The notes under the pieces were generated by a model, which was not told where the DNA came from, ran no database searches, and saw only the letters and a program-made list of their open reading frames with translations. DNA of 64,000 nt. Source: Echiichthys vipera (lineage: Eukaryota; Chordata; Actinopteri; Perciformes; Trachinidae). Where the stretch lies: the NCBI GenBank assembly GCA_963691815.1, contig OY829646.1:3831152-3895151 (forward strand), in the 5' to 3' direction. Position numbers and translations under genes: made by a program. Shown one piece after another: positions 56,043 through 64,000 of this stretch (the stretch's first letter is position 1; each line of letters starts with the position of its first letter).

Positions 56043-59000
56043 ATGGCTCCTCTTTCAATAGCATCCCTCAATACTAGAGGACTCAATGACCCAGTTAAAT
56101 GTTTGTCAGCCTTCACTTTTCTACACTCAGAAGGGAATGATATAATTTTACTTCAAGAATGTAATTTATCCTTCAGGGATAACTACAAGGTCTTTGAGGA
56201 CAGATGGAGGCATGGCCCGTCAGTATGGTCAGGCGACAATAAAAACAGATCCTCAGGGGTTGCGGTATTATTTAGAGGGCAAGATTTTATCATTCAGAGG
56301 GTACAACGTGTAATTGATGGGAGAATTCTTTGTATTGATGTTTCATGGTTGGGCAACAGACTTAGAGTAATCAATGTGTACTGTCCAGTAGAGCTCCAAG
56401 AGCGGTTAGCAGTACTCAGAGAATTACAGCCCCTTTTATTGTGCAGCACAGAGGTAGTTCTGGGCGGTGATTTTAACTGCTTGGTTAACAAAAAGGATAA
56501 ACAAACCACCTCCACAGTAAGGCTTGATTCCAGTTCTGAAATTCTACAAAACATCATAAAAGATTTTCGATTGAGGGATGCTTACCGCTCAAAAAATCCG
56601 TGTTTACCTGGGTACACCTGGTCCAATGGCAGAACCCATTCCAGAATAGACTTTCTGCTGACATCAAAGGGGCTGCAGGTTATCGACGCAGGAACTACTC
56701 CAGTCTTCTTCTCTGACCACCATAAAATTGAATGCTCGGTCAGGCTTAAAGACGTCATACAAAAAGGTAGAGGCTCATGGAAGCTGAATACATCGCTACT
56801 GCAAGATGAAAAGGTGGTCAGTGAGTTTAGGGTCAAACTCAACCATTGGCTCTTCCTGAAGCCCTTCTTCAACTTAGTGGGAGATTGGTGGGAAGAAATG
56901 AAGATTAGAGCAAAACGCTTCTTTATAGATTGGGGTAAAAGGACAGCAAAAAAGAGACGTCTGAAGCTACAGAAACACAAGGCAAAACTACAAAGATTTT
57001 ATATGATGTCTTATTCGGGCTTTGATGTGGCAGAGGATATAGTTAAACTAAAGAAAGAGATATCCCGCCTCTCCACAGAAGCCAGGCGGGGACTGCTGGT
57101 ACGCAGCCGAGTCCACCACATTGAGAACAATGAGAAATGCTCTAGATATTTTTTTAGGAAACTAACTAAGCAAAAACATTTTATAGAGGGACTAAAGGAT
57201 AAAGACGGACAAGAAAAAACAGAATTACATGATATACTCAGCTGTGCCCACGCCTTCTACTCTGACCTCTACAAAAGTGAAGACTTAGATAAGGCCGCTT
57301 TAGAAAACCTTCTGTCTAAAGTAAATAAACATTTGGATGAATCAAAAAGTAAACTTGATGATAAAATATCTCTTCATGAGCTCAAAAAAGCAGTAGTAAG
57401 TATGCAAAATAACAAGGCCCCTGGGGCTGATGGTTTGCCAAAAGAATTTTATACTACCTTCTGGGCAGAGTTGAAGGGGCCTCTCTTAGAGATATACAAT
57501 GAGAGCCTCCAATTTGGGTCACTGCCACCATCCTTGAAGGAAGGCACCATCTCCCTACTCTATAAAAAAGGTGAGCAAAAAGATCTAAAAAACTGGCGCC
57601 CCCTTACACTCCTTGGGGTTGATCGTAAGATTATTGCTAAAGCTATATTTCTTCGAATACAAGAGGTGATAGAGAGGTTGGTTGGGGTGGAACAGACCTG
57701 TGTGGTCCCTGGTTGCTCCATGTGTGACAGTCTTGCTTTAATAAGAGACTCGTACTTATATGCCATAGATCGCAATGTACCCCTCTGTATTGCTGGCCTG
57801 GATTTAGAAAAGGCCTTTGATAGGATAAGCCATGAATATCTAAAGCAAGCACTGGTGAGGTTTGGGTTTGGCCCACACTTGAGGGCATGGATTAATTTAC
57901 TGTATTTTGATTGCTCTAGTAGAGTCACCATTAACGGCCATTTCACTGAGCCTATTGCGATTAAGTCAGGGGTCAGACAGGGATGCCCACTGTCTGTCAG
58001 CCTGTTTGTCCTGGCCATGGAGCCTCTAGCCTGTGGGATAAAACAGGACACTGATATTAAGGGCCTTCCTGTCCCTGGTAGTAATGGGAAGGAGGCTAAG
58101 TTGTCTTTGTATATGGATGATTTGACAATCCTTTGTACAAGTAATAAGTCAATAGTTAAAACTCTCCAATGGTGTGAGCAATTTACTCAAGCATCAGGGG
58201 CCAAAATGAACCGGGCCAAGAGCGAGATCCTCTACCTTAATTGGCGAGAAACCAAAGCTGATACAGGGTTAATAGAAAAAAAAGAGAGGGTAAAAATTTT
58301 GGGAGTGGAAATTGGAAAGGGTATGGAAACTCTAAATTGGGAAACAAGATTACCAGCTATCAGGGGGAAATTGCTGCAATGGGAGGAGAGGGATCTAACT
58401 TTCACTGGCAAAATTCTAGTTATTAAGGCTGAGGTTCTCGCATCCTTGACGTTTCTGGCAGCCACACTACCAGTGCCCAAGACCTTTCTCACCACTTTGA
58501 GACGTTTAATGTTCCAATTCATCTGGAGCTCTCAGCAAGAGCATGTTAAAAGAGACGTCATGTACAAACCTCTGTTAAAAGGAGGGAAAGCTGTACCAGA
58601 GTTAGGAGCCAAAATAGACTCCCTTTTCTTGACACCAATTGTGAATGCTGTTTTATCAGAGAATAATACCAGTCTCTGGTCTCGTTTTGCCAAGTTTTGG
58701 GTGGGTCACATGATGTATAGAGGCATGGGTAAAAGGGTTTCTCTTTGTACACCCTATGCTGAAAGTAGACCAGCAATATACGAGAGGGCTCTAACACTCT
58801 TCAAGGATGCTAGGCTAGAGTGGTCAACGGGTGGGAAGATAGAAAGGGTTGATGTGGAGAGAAGTCTTTCACCCCTTAACTCTAGGCTTGTGCCGGTAGG
58901 TATCCTACCCGAAAACAAATGCATTAATGTATGGAAAAATGTAAATTCAGAATTTTTGTTAAATGTACATAAAGACCTGGCATGGAAGATAGCCCAAAGT

Positions 59001-59459
59001 TGCGTCCCTACAAGAGTTTTCTTGCTAAGACGGCGCTGCACACGTAGTGCAAAATGTCCAATAAGTGATTGCAATGATGACGAGGACGTGGCCCACCGGT
59101 TTTGGTCATGCTATGTTTCAAAGGCGGTGTGGGAGATTGTAAGACCATGGTTAACAGACCTTTTCAGAGCCCCAAATGAAATGGATGTTCTATATGGAAA
59201 CATTGACACAAATGAAAAGGAAAAAAATGTAAGGTGGTGGGCAGTCATCAACTGTATTAAAGAAGGTATTTGGAAATGCAGAAACCTAACTGCTTTTAAA
59301 AAGTTCCCCATTCCAGCAGACTCTGTGGCAAAGGTTGGAATTTCAAGTGTCAGGGATTACATCATAAGAGACAGACTGAAATATGATGATAAAAAAATGG
59401 AAAACTGGTGGAAAATAGAGACAATTCCCGTTGCTTTGATGGACAATTTTAAAAAATGA
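56043..59459 (+). CDS. LINE ORF2: APE endonuclease and reverse transcriptase, intact
   Basis: 1138 residues, starting 52 bp after ORF1. Residues 1-230 are an APE-type endonuclease, which nicks the target DNA: SLNTRGLN and LLQECN at the start, GGDFN at 141-145, SDHH from 224. A linker and a basic helix (KRTAKKRRLKLQKHK) follow. The reverse transcriptase (about 430-760) has NNKAPGADGLP, LDLEKAFDRISH, SGVRQGCPLS and the catalytic YMDD at 690-693. A C-terminal CCHC motif, C1005-x4-C1010-x7-H1018-x4-C1023, matches the zinc finger of L1/Tx1-type ORF2. No stop or frameshift is present, and all key residues I can check are there. A fragment with near-identical protein lies at 9812-12509. Confidence 0.95.
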   Translation: MAPLSIASLNTRGLNDPVKCLSAFTFLHSEGNDIILLQECNLSFRDNYKVFEDRWRHGPSVWSGDNKNRSSGVAVLFRGQDFIIQRVQRVIDGRILCIDVSWLGNRLRVINVYCPVELQERLAVLRELQPLLLCSTEVVLGGDFNCLVNKKDKQTTSTVRLDSSSEILQNIIKDFRLRDAYRSKNPCLPGYTWSNGRTHSRIDFLLTSKGLQVIDAGTTPVFFSDHHKIECSVRLKDVIQKGRGSWKLNTSLLQDEKVVSEFRVKLNHWLFLKPFFNLVGDWWEEMKIRAKRFFIDWGKRTAKKRRLKLQKHKAKLQRFYMMSYSGFDVAEDIVKLKKEISRLSTEARRGLLVRSRVHHIENNEKCSRYFFRKLTKQKHFIEGLKDKDGQEKTELHDILSCAHAFYSDLYKSEDLDKAALENLLSKVNKHLDESKSKLDDKISLHELKKAVVSMQNNKAPGADGLPKEFYTTFWAELKGPLLEIYNESLQFGSLPPSLKEGTISLLYKKGEQKDLKNWRPLTLLGVDRKIIAKAIFLRIQEVIERLVGVEQTCVVPGCSMCDSLALIRDSYLYAIDRNVPLCIAGLDLEKAFDRISHEYLKQALVRFGFGPHLRAWINLLYFDCSSRVTINGHFTEPIAIKSGVRQGCPLSVSLFVLAMEPLACGIKQDTDIKGLPVPGSNGKEAKLSLYMDDLTILCTSNKSIVKTLQWCEQFTQASGAKMNRAKSEILYLNWRETKADTGLIEKKERVKILGVEIGKGMETLNWETRLPAIRGKLLQWEERDLTFTGKILVIKAEVLASLTFLAATLPVPKTFLTTLRRLMFQFIWSSQQEHVKRDVMYKPLLKGGKAVPELGAKIDSLFLTPIVNAVLSENNTSLWSRFAKFWVGHMMYRGMGKRVSLCTPYAESRPAIYERALTLFKDARLEWSTGGKIERVDVERSLSPLNSRLVPVGILPENKCINVWKNVNSEFLLNVHKDLAWKIAQSCVPTRVFLLRRRCTRSAKCPISDCNDDEDVAHRFWSCYVSKAVWEIVRPWLTDLFRAPNEMDVLYGNIDTNEKEKNVRWWAVINCIKEGIWKCRNLTAFKKFPIPADSVAKVGISSVRDYIIRDRLKYDDKKMENWWKIETIPVALMDNFKK

Positions 59460-59749
59460 GGGATAAAATGAAATAAAATAAAACTGCATGGAATGTCTAC
59501 TTAATCTATGTGTCTTTCACTGGAATGTGTGATGGCAGATGTAAATGTGACTCATTGATTAGAAGTTTTATTGGTGACTGGATGTTGTAATTGAATTAAC
59601 ACATGTATGGCTGGAACTCTTTTCGAAGTTTTTAGCCGAAATGAAACTGTTTACTGTTGATTAGAAGCTCTGTTGGTGATGGAATATTATTGTGTGATTT
59701 ATGTATGACTGTAATAATTTTGGCTGAATTCAATAAAGGCTTCTAAAAA
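59460..59749 (+). mobile_element. 3' UTR of the Tx1-like LINE
   Basis: AT-rich sequence after the ORF2 stop. Short motifs recur (GATTAGAAG, GTTTAT or CTCTGTTGGTGA near 59560 and 59660). An AATAAA lies about 20 bp before the end. The very end is a short A run abutting the U1 duplication. Confidence 0.85.
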
Positions 59750-59876
59750 GTGGTTCACCCAGGGCGAGGCTAAGCCATTGCACTACGGTCGTGCTGACCC
59801 CTGCGAATTCCCCAAATGTGGGAATCTCAACTGCATATTTTATGGTAGTGGGGGACTGCGTTCGCGCTCTCCCCTG
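59750..59876 (+). pseudogene. RNU1: U1 snRNA gene, array copy 36, 3' part
   Basis: U1 from nt 38 (start of the duplicated GTGGTTCACCCA) to the end, with ATCTCAACTG and Sm site ATTTTATGG. It has no promoter of its own because the LINE lies in front. Confidence 0.92.
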
Positions 59877-60570
59877 ATTGTTAAGTGGAATGAAAAAACA
59901 AGTGACTGTCCGTCTGTCCTGGTTGGACTTTGTTGTGTCATGCACCGGGCAATTTTCAACTCTACATCATGGGTAAGTAACCCTTTTGCTGGAGAGCTAC
60001 AGCACTGCATGTTTTAGGTTTCTTCAACACAGCTGATTCTAATGGTCTGCTTTTTATCAAGCAGGTGAAGCTTGCCAAAGGTTTGATAACCATTAGAATC
60101 AGGTGTGTTGGAGCATGGAAAAAAACCTCAATCATGGAGGGCAGTAGCTCTCAGCGTTGTGATTGTGGCAATGTTCAGTTTGAGACTGTGGGCTATTTTT
60201 GCACTTTGTCCAGAAGGGGGGCTGGCAGTGTCTGGTGTACTCTGTGAAAATGTGTGTTGAGTTTTGCAAAGTGCCCCTGATCCCGATGGCAGCGAGGAGT
60301 GGGTGTGGCCTTTTGGGTGGGACAAAATGAATTGCGTCTTCTCCTCTCCCAGCTGGTTCTGTCTTTGTGGAATGAGCTCAAAACATTCTTCCATCGCTAG
60401 CATGTGTGCGTTTTAGGCTTCTGTGTGGCTGCTGGCCTGTGTTTGAAGAAACAGCTGATCAAGGGGAGCTACTGCTAATGGAACTGGACTCTGGGATTAT
60501 GTATTGTAGAAACCATCGACCAGAGTCCTGTGTCTGGGAATGAGACGCTCGTCTCTGACTCTTCCAACTC

Positions 60571-60734
60571 ATACTTACCTGGCAGGCGAGATCCCATGAT
60601 CAAGAAGGTGGTTCACCCAGGGCGAGGCTAAGCCATTGCACTACGGTCGTGCTGACCCCTGCGAATTCCCCAAATGTGGGAATCTCGACTGCATATTTTA
60701 TGGTAGTGGGGGACTGCGTTCGCGCTCTCCCCTG
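60571..60734 (+). ncRNA. RNU1: U1 snRNA gene, array copy 37
   Basis: Carries GGCAGGCGAGATCCC near the start (shared with copy 15) and Sm site ATTTTATGG, but stem-loop II is intact. Confidence 0.94.
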
Positions 60735-61434
60735 ATTGTTAAGTGGAATGAAAAAACAAGTGACTGTCTGTCTGTCCTGGTTGGACTTTGTTGTGTCATG
60801 CACCGGGCAATTTTCAACTCTACATCATGGGTAAGTCACCCTTTTGCTGGAGAGCTACAGCACTGCATGTTTTAGGTTTCTCCCTGCTCCAACACAGCTG
60901 ATTCTAATGGTCTGCTTTTTATCAAGCAGGTGAAGCTTGCCAAAGGTTTGATAACCATTAGAATCACGTGTGTTGGAGCATGGAAAAAACCTCAATCATG
61001 GAGGGCAGTAGCTCTCAGCGTTGTGATTGTGGCAATGTTCAGTTTGAGACTGTGGGCTATTTTTGCACTTTGTCCAGAAGGGGGGCTGGCAGTGTCTGGT
61101 GTACTCTGTGAAAATGTGTGTTGAGTTTTGCAAAGTGCCCCTGATCCCGATGGCAGCAAGGAGTGGGTGTGGCCTTTTGGGTGGGACAAAATGAATTGCG
61201 TCTTCTCCTCTCCCAGCTGGTTCTGTCTTTGTGGAATGAGCTCAAAACATTCTTCCATCGCTAGCATGCGTGCGTTTTAGGCTTCTGTGTGGCTGCTGGC
61301 CTGTGTTTGAAGAAACAGCTGATCAAGGGGAGCTACTGCTAAAGGAACTGGACTCTGGGATTATGTATTGTAGAAACCATCGACCAGAGTCCTGTGTCTG
61401 GGAATGAGACGCTCGTCTCTGACTCTTCCAACTC

Positions 61435-61598
61435 ATACTTACCTGGCAGGGGAGATACCATGATCAAGAAGGTGGTTCACCCAGGGCGAGGCTAAGCCAT
61501 TGCACTACGGTCGTGCTGACCCCTGCGAATTCCCCAAATGTGGGAATCTCGACTGCATAATTTATGGTAGTGGGGGACTGCGTTCACGCTCTCCCCTG
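61435..61598 (+). ncRNA. RNU1: U1 snRNA gene, array copy 38
   Basis: One change in the stem-loop IV loop (GTTCACG), shared with copy 13. The unit around it is also similar to copy 13's, including the extra A. Confidence 0.96.
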
Positions 61599-62299
61599 AT
61601 TGTTAAGTGGAATGAAAAAACAAGTGACTGTCTGTCTGTCCTGGTTGGACTTTGTTGTGTCATGCACCGGGCAATTTTCAACTCTACATCATGGGTAAGT
61701 CACCCTTTTGCTGGAGAGCTACAGCACTGCATGTTTTAGGTTTCTCCCTGCTCCAACACAGCTGATTCTAATGGTCTGCTTTTTATCAAGCAGGTGAAGC
61801 TTGCCAAAGGTTTGATAACCATTAGAATCAGGTGTGTTGGAGCATGGAAAAAAACCTCAATCATGGAGGGCAGTAGCTCTCAGCGTTGTGATTGTGGCAA
61901 TGTTCAGTTTGAGACTGTGGGCTATTTTTGCACTTTGTCCAGAAGGGGGGCTGGCAGTGTCTGGTGTACTCTGTGAAAATGTGTGTTGAGTTTTGCAAAG
62001 TGCCCCTGATCCCGATGGCAGCGAGGAGTGGGTGTGGCCTTTTGGGTGGGACAAAATGAATTGCGTCTTCTCCTCTCCCAGCTGGTTCTGTCTTTGTGGA
62101 ATGAGCTCAAAACATTCTTCCATCGCTAGCATGCGTGCGTTTTAGGCTTCTGTGTGGCTGCTGGCCTGTGTTTGAAGAAACAGCTGATCAAGGGGAGCTA
62201 CTGCTAATGGAACTGGACTCTGGGATTATGTATTGTAGAAACCATCGACCAGAGTCCTGTGTCTGGGAATGAGACGCTCGTCTCTGACTCTTCCAACTC

Positions 62300-62463
62300 A
62301 TACTTACCTGGCAGGGGAGATACCATGATCAAGAAGGTGGTTCACCCAGGGCGAGGCTAAGCCATTGCACTACGGTCGTGCTGACCCCTGCAAATTCCAC
62401 AAATGTGGGAATCTCGACTGCATATTTTATGGTAGTGGGGGACTGCGTTCGCGCTCTCCCCTG
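62300..62463 (+). ncRNA. RNU1: U1 snRNA gene, array copy 39
   Basis: Same variant set as copies 16 and 30 (GCAAATTCCACAAATG, Sm site ATTTTATGG, TTAATTGG flank). Confidence 0.94.
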
Positions 62464-63164
62464 ATTGTTAATTGGAATGAAAAAACAAGTGACTGTCTGT
62501 CTGTCCTGGTTGGACTTTGTTGTGTCATGCACCGGGCAATTTTCAACTCTACATCATGGGTAACTCACCCTTTTGCTGGAGAGCTACAGCACTGCATGTT
62601 TTAGGTTTCTCCCTGCTCCAACACAGCTGATTCTAATGGTCTGCTTTTTATCAAGCAGGTGAAGCTTGCCAAAGGTTTGATAACCATTAGAATCAGGTGT
62701 GTTGGAGCATGGAAAAAAACCTCAATCATGGAGGGCAGTAGCTCTCAGCGTTGTGATTGTGGCAATGTTCAGTTTGAGACTGTGGGCTATTTTTGCACTT
62801 TGTCCAGAAGGGGGGCTGGCAGTGTCTGGTGTACTCTGTGAAAATGTGTGTTGAGTTTTGCAATGTGCCCCTGATCCCGATGGCAGCGAGGAGTCGGTGT
62901 GGCCTTTTGGGTGGGACAAAATGAATTGCGTCTTCTCCTCTCCCAGCTGGTTCTGTCTTTGTGGAATGAGCTCAAAACATTCTTCCATCGCTAGCATGCG
63001 TGCGTTTTAGGCTTCTGTGTGGCTGCTGGCCTGTGTTTGAAGAAACAGCTGATCAAGGGGAGCTACTGCTAAAGGAACTGGACTCTGGGATTATGTATAG
63101 TAGAAGCCATCGACCAGAGTCCTGTGTCTGGGAATGAGACGCTCGTCTCTGACTCTTCCAACTC

Positions 63165-63328
63165 ATACTTACCTGGCAGGGGAGATACCATGATCAAGAA
63201 GGTGGTTCACCCAGGGCGAGGCTAAGCCATTGCACTACGGTCGTGCTGACCCCTGCGAATTCCCCAAATGTGGGAATCTCGACTGCATATTTTATGGTAG
63301 TGGGGGACTGCGTTCGCGCTCTCCCCTG
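63165..63328 (+). ncRNA. RNU1: U1 snRNA gene, array copy 40
   Basis: Sm site ATTTTATGG, otherwise consensus. Matches copies 18 and 31. It is followed by spacer up to the window end, where the 5' flank of a further copy begins. Confidence 0.95.
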
Positions 63329-64000
63329 ATTGTTAAGTGGAATGAAAAAAAAAGTGACTGTCTGTCTGTCCTGGTTGGACTTTGTTGTGTCATGCACCGG
63401 GCAATTTTCAACTGTACATCATGGGTAACTCACCCTTTTGCTGGAGAGCTACAGCACTGCATGTTTTAGGTTTCTCCCTGCTCCAACACAGCTGATTCTA
63501 ATGGTCTGCTTTTTATCAAGCAGGTGAAGCTTGCCAAAGGTTTGATAACCATTAGAATCAGGTGTGTTGGAGCATGGAAAAAACCTCAATCATGGAGGGC
63601 AGTAGCTCTCAGCGTTGTGATTGTGGCAATGTTCAGTTTGAGACTGTGGGCTATTTTTGCACTTTGTCCAGAAGGGGGGCTGGCAGTGTCTGGTGTACTC
63701 TGTGAAAATGTGTGTTGAGTTTTGCAAAGTGCCCCTGATCCCGATGGCAGCGAGGAGTCGGTGTGGCCTTTTGGGTGGGACAAAATGAATTGCGTCTTCT
63801 CCTCTCCCAGCTGGTTCTGTCTTTGTGGAATGAGCTCAAAACATTCTTCCATCGCTAGCATGCGTGCGTTTTAGGCTTCTGTGTGGCTGCTGGCCTGTGT
63901 TTGAAGAAACAGCTGATCAAGGGGAGCTACTGCTAAAGGAACTGGACTCTGGGATTATGTATTGTAGAAACCATCGACCAGAGTCCTGTGTCTGGGAATG

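Larger units (their letters stand above)
54329..59749 (+). mobile_element. Full-length Tx1/L1-like LINE inserted inside a U1 snRNA gene
   Basis: This 5.4-kb element has a short 5' UTR, ORF1 with three CCHC knuckles, a 52-bp gap, ORF2 with APE endonuclease, reverse transcriptase and a C-terminal CCHC motif, and an about 290-bp 3' UTR ending CAATAAAGGCTTCTAAAAA. A 12-bp duplication of U1 nt 38-49 flanks it (54317-54328, 59750-59761), the mark of target-primed insertion. Both ORFs are open, so it may be recent and active. Gene layout and motifs fit the Tx1 clade, which contains several target-specific families. Some reported members in fish insert into other multicopy RNA genes. Confidence 0.9.
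24171..64000 (+). repeat. Tandem array of U1 snRNA gene units (864-865 bp), continuing past the window
   Basis: About 40 head-to-tail units, interrupted once by a LINE (54329-59749). Each holds a 164-nt U1 gene, about 115 bp of 3' flank, a 167-bp palindrome, and about 420 bp of 5' flank of the next gene. Most units are 864 bp. Units with one extra A in a poly-A run are 865 bp. The first unit is 617 bp because of an about 247-bp deletion. A few others are shorter by 4-22 bp. Units differ at a few percent of sites or less. Every short open frame in the array repeats with the unit and has no sign of being coding. Confidence 0.97.

Noticed and set aside
24963..64000. Recurring open frames of 60-91 codons in every U1 unit, on both strands (for example minus-strand frames of 91 and 67 codons)
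   Set aside because: They lie over the U1 gene, the palindrome or the promoter, repeat only because the unit repeats, and show no coding signature. Frames break freely where one A is added.
24171..64000. CRISPR-like or satellite interpretation of the regular repeats
   Set aside because: The unit is 864 bp, contains a complete U1 snRNA gene and has no short direct repeats with unique spacers. This is a gene array in a vertebrate genome.

Overview
The window is nuclear DNA of a vertebrate, almost certainly a teleost fish. This is inferred from spliced genes, U1 snRNA genes with the vertebrate sequence, and a dense load of element types typical of fish: a CR1/L2-like LINE with an esterase ORF1, an I/Nimb-like LINE, a KDZ transposase relative, a Tx1/L1-like LINE, hAT and mariner/IS630-like elements, and retrovirus-like remnants. 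Nothing prokaryotic (operons, ribosome binding sites, CRISPR) is present.

Layout. 1-4090: minus-strand remains of a retrovirus-like element (RNase H, integrase, then an env-like region), broken by stops, frame changes and a 100-bp LINE insertion. 4092-9811: a degraded CR1/L2-like LINE on the minus strand, split by a 638-bp solo LTR with a 5-bp target duplication. 9812-12627: a minus-strand fragment, truncated at both ends, of the Tx1-like LINE that reappears intact at 54329. 12690-13182: a KDZ-transposase-type exon pair. 13600-15511: I/Nimb-like LINE pieces ending in a hairpin. 15546-16779: a mariner/IS630-like element inserted at TA in an L2 3' UTR fragment. 16896-17130: a TG-rich microsatellite.

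17231-23135: the one apparent host gene, on the minus strand. I reconstructed it from splice sites whose phases agree. It encodes a small zinc-ribbon-like N-terminal domain, a long Pro/Ser repeat made of 27/30/33-bp units, and a Cys-containing C-terminus. A hAT-like element sits in its second intron, and ZNF143-like promoter motifs lie upstream. I do not recognise the protein.

24171-64000 (continuing past the end): a head-to-tail array of about 40 U1 snRNA genes on the plus strand, in units of 864-865 bp. Each unit holds a 164-nt U1 gene, a 3'-box-like motif, a 167-bp palindromic (MITE-like) segment, a putative distal enhancer and a putative PSE. Ten copies match the consensus exactly. Others carry changes in the 5' splice-site recognition sequence, stem-loop II or the Sm site. 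Several variants recur in the same order in separate blocks, so multi-unit segments have been duplicated. The array starts right after a 196-bp inverted-repeat element, and its first two genes lack the putative distal enhancer.

The most striking feature is at 54329-59749. A complete Tx1/L1-like LINE with both ORFs open lies inside U1 copy 36, in the same orientation, flanked by a 12-bp duplication of U1 nt 38-49. It may be a U1-gene-targeting retrotransposon, comparable in lifestyle to fish LINEs known to target other multicopy RNA genes.
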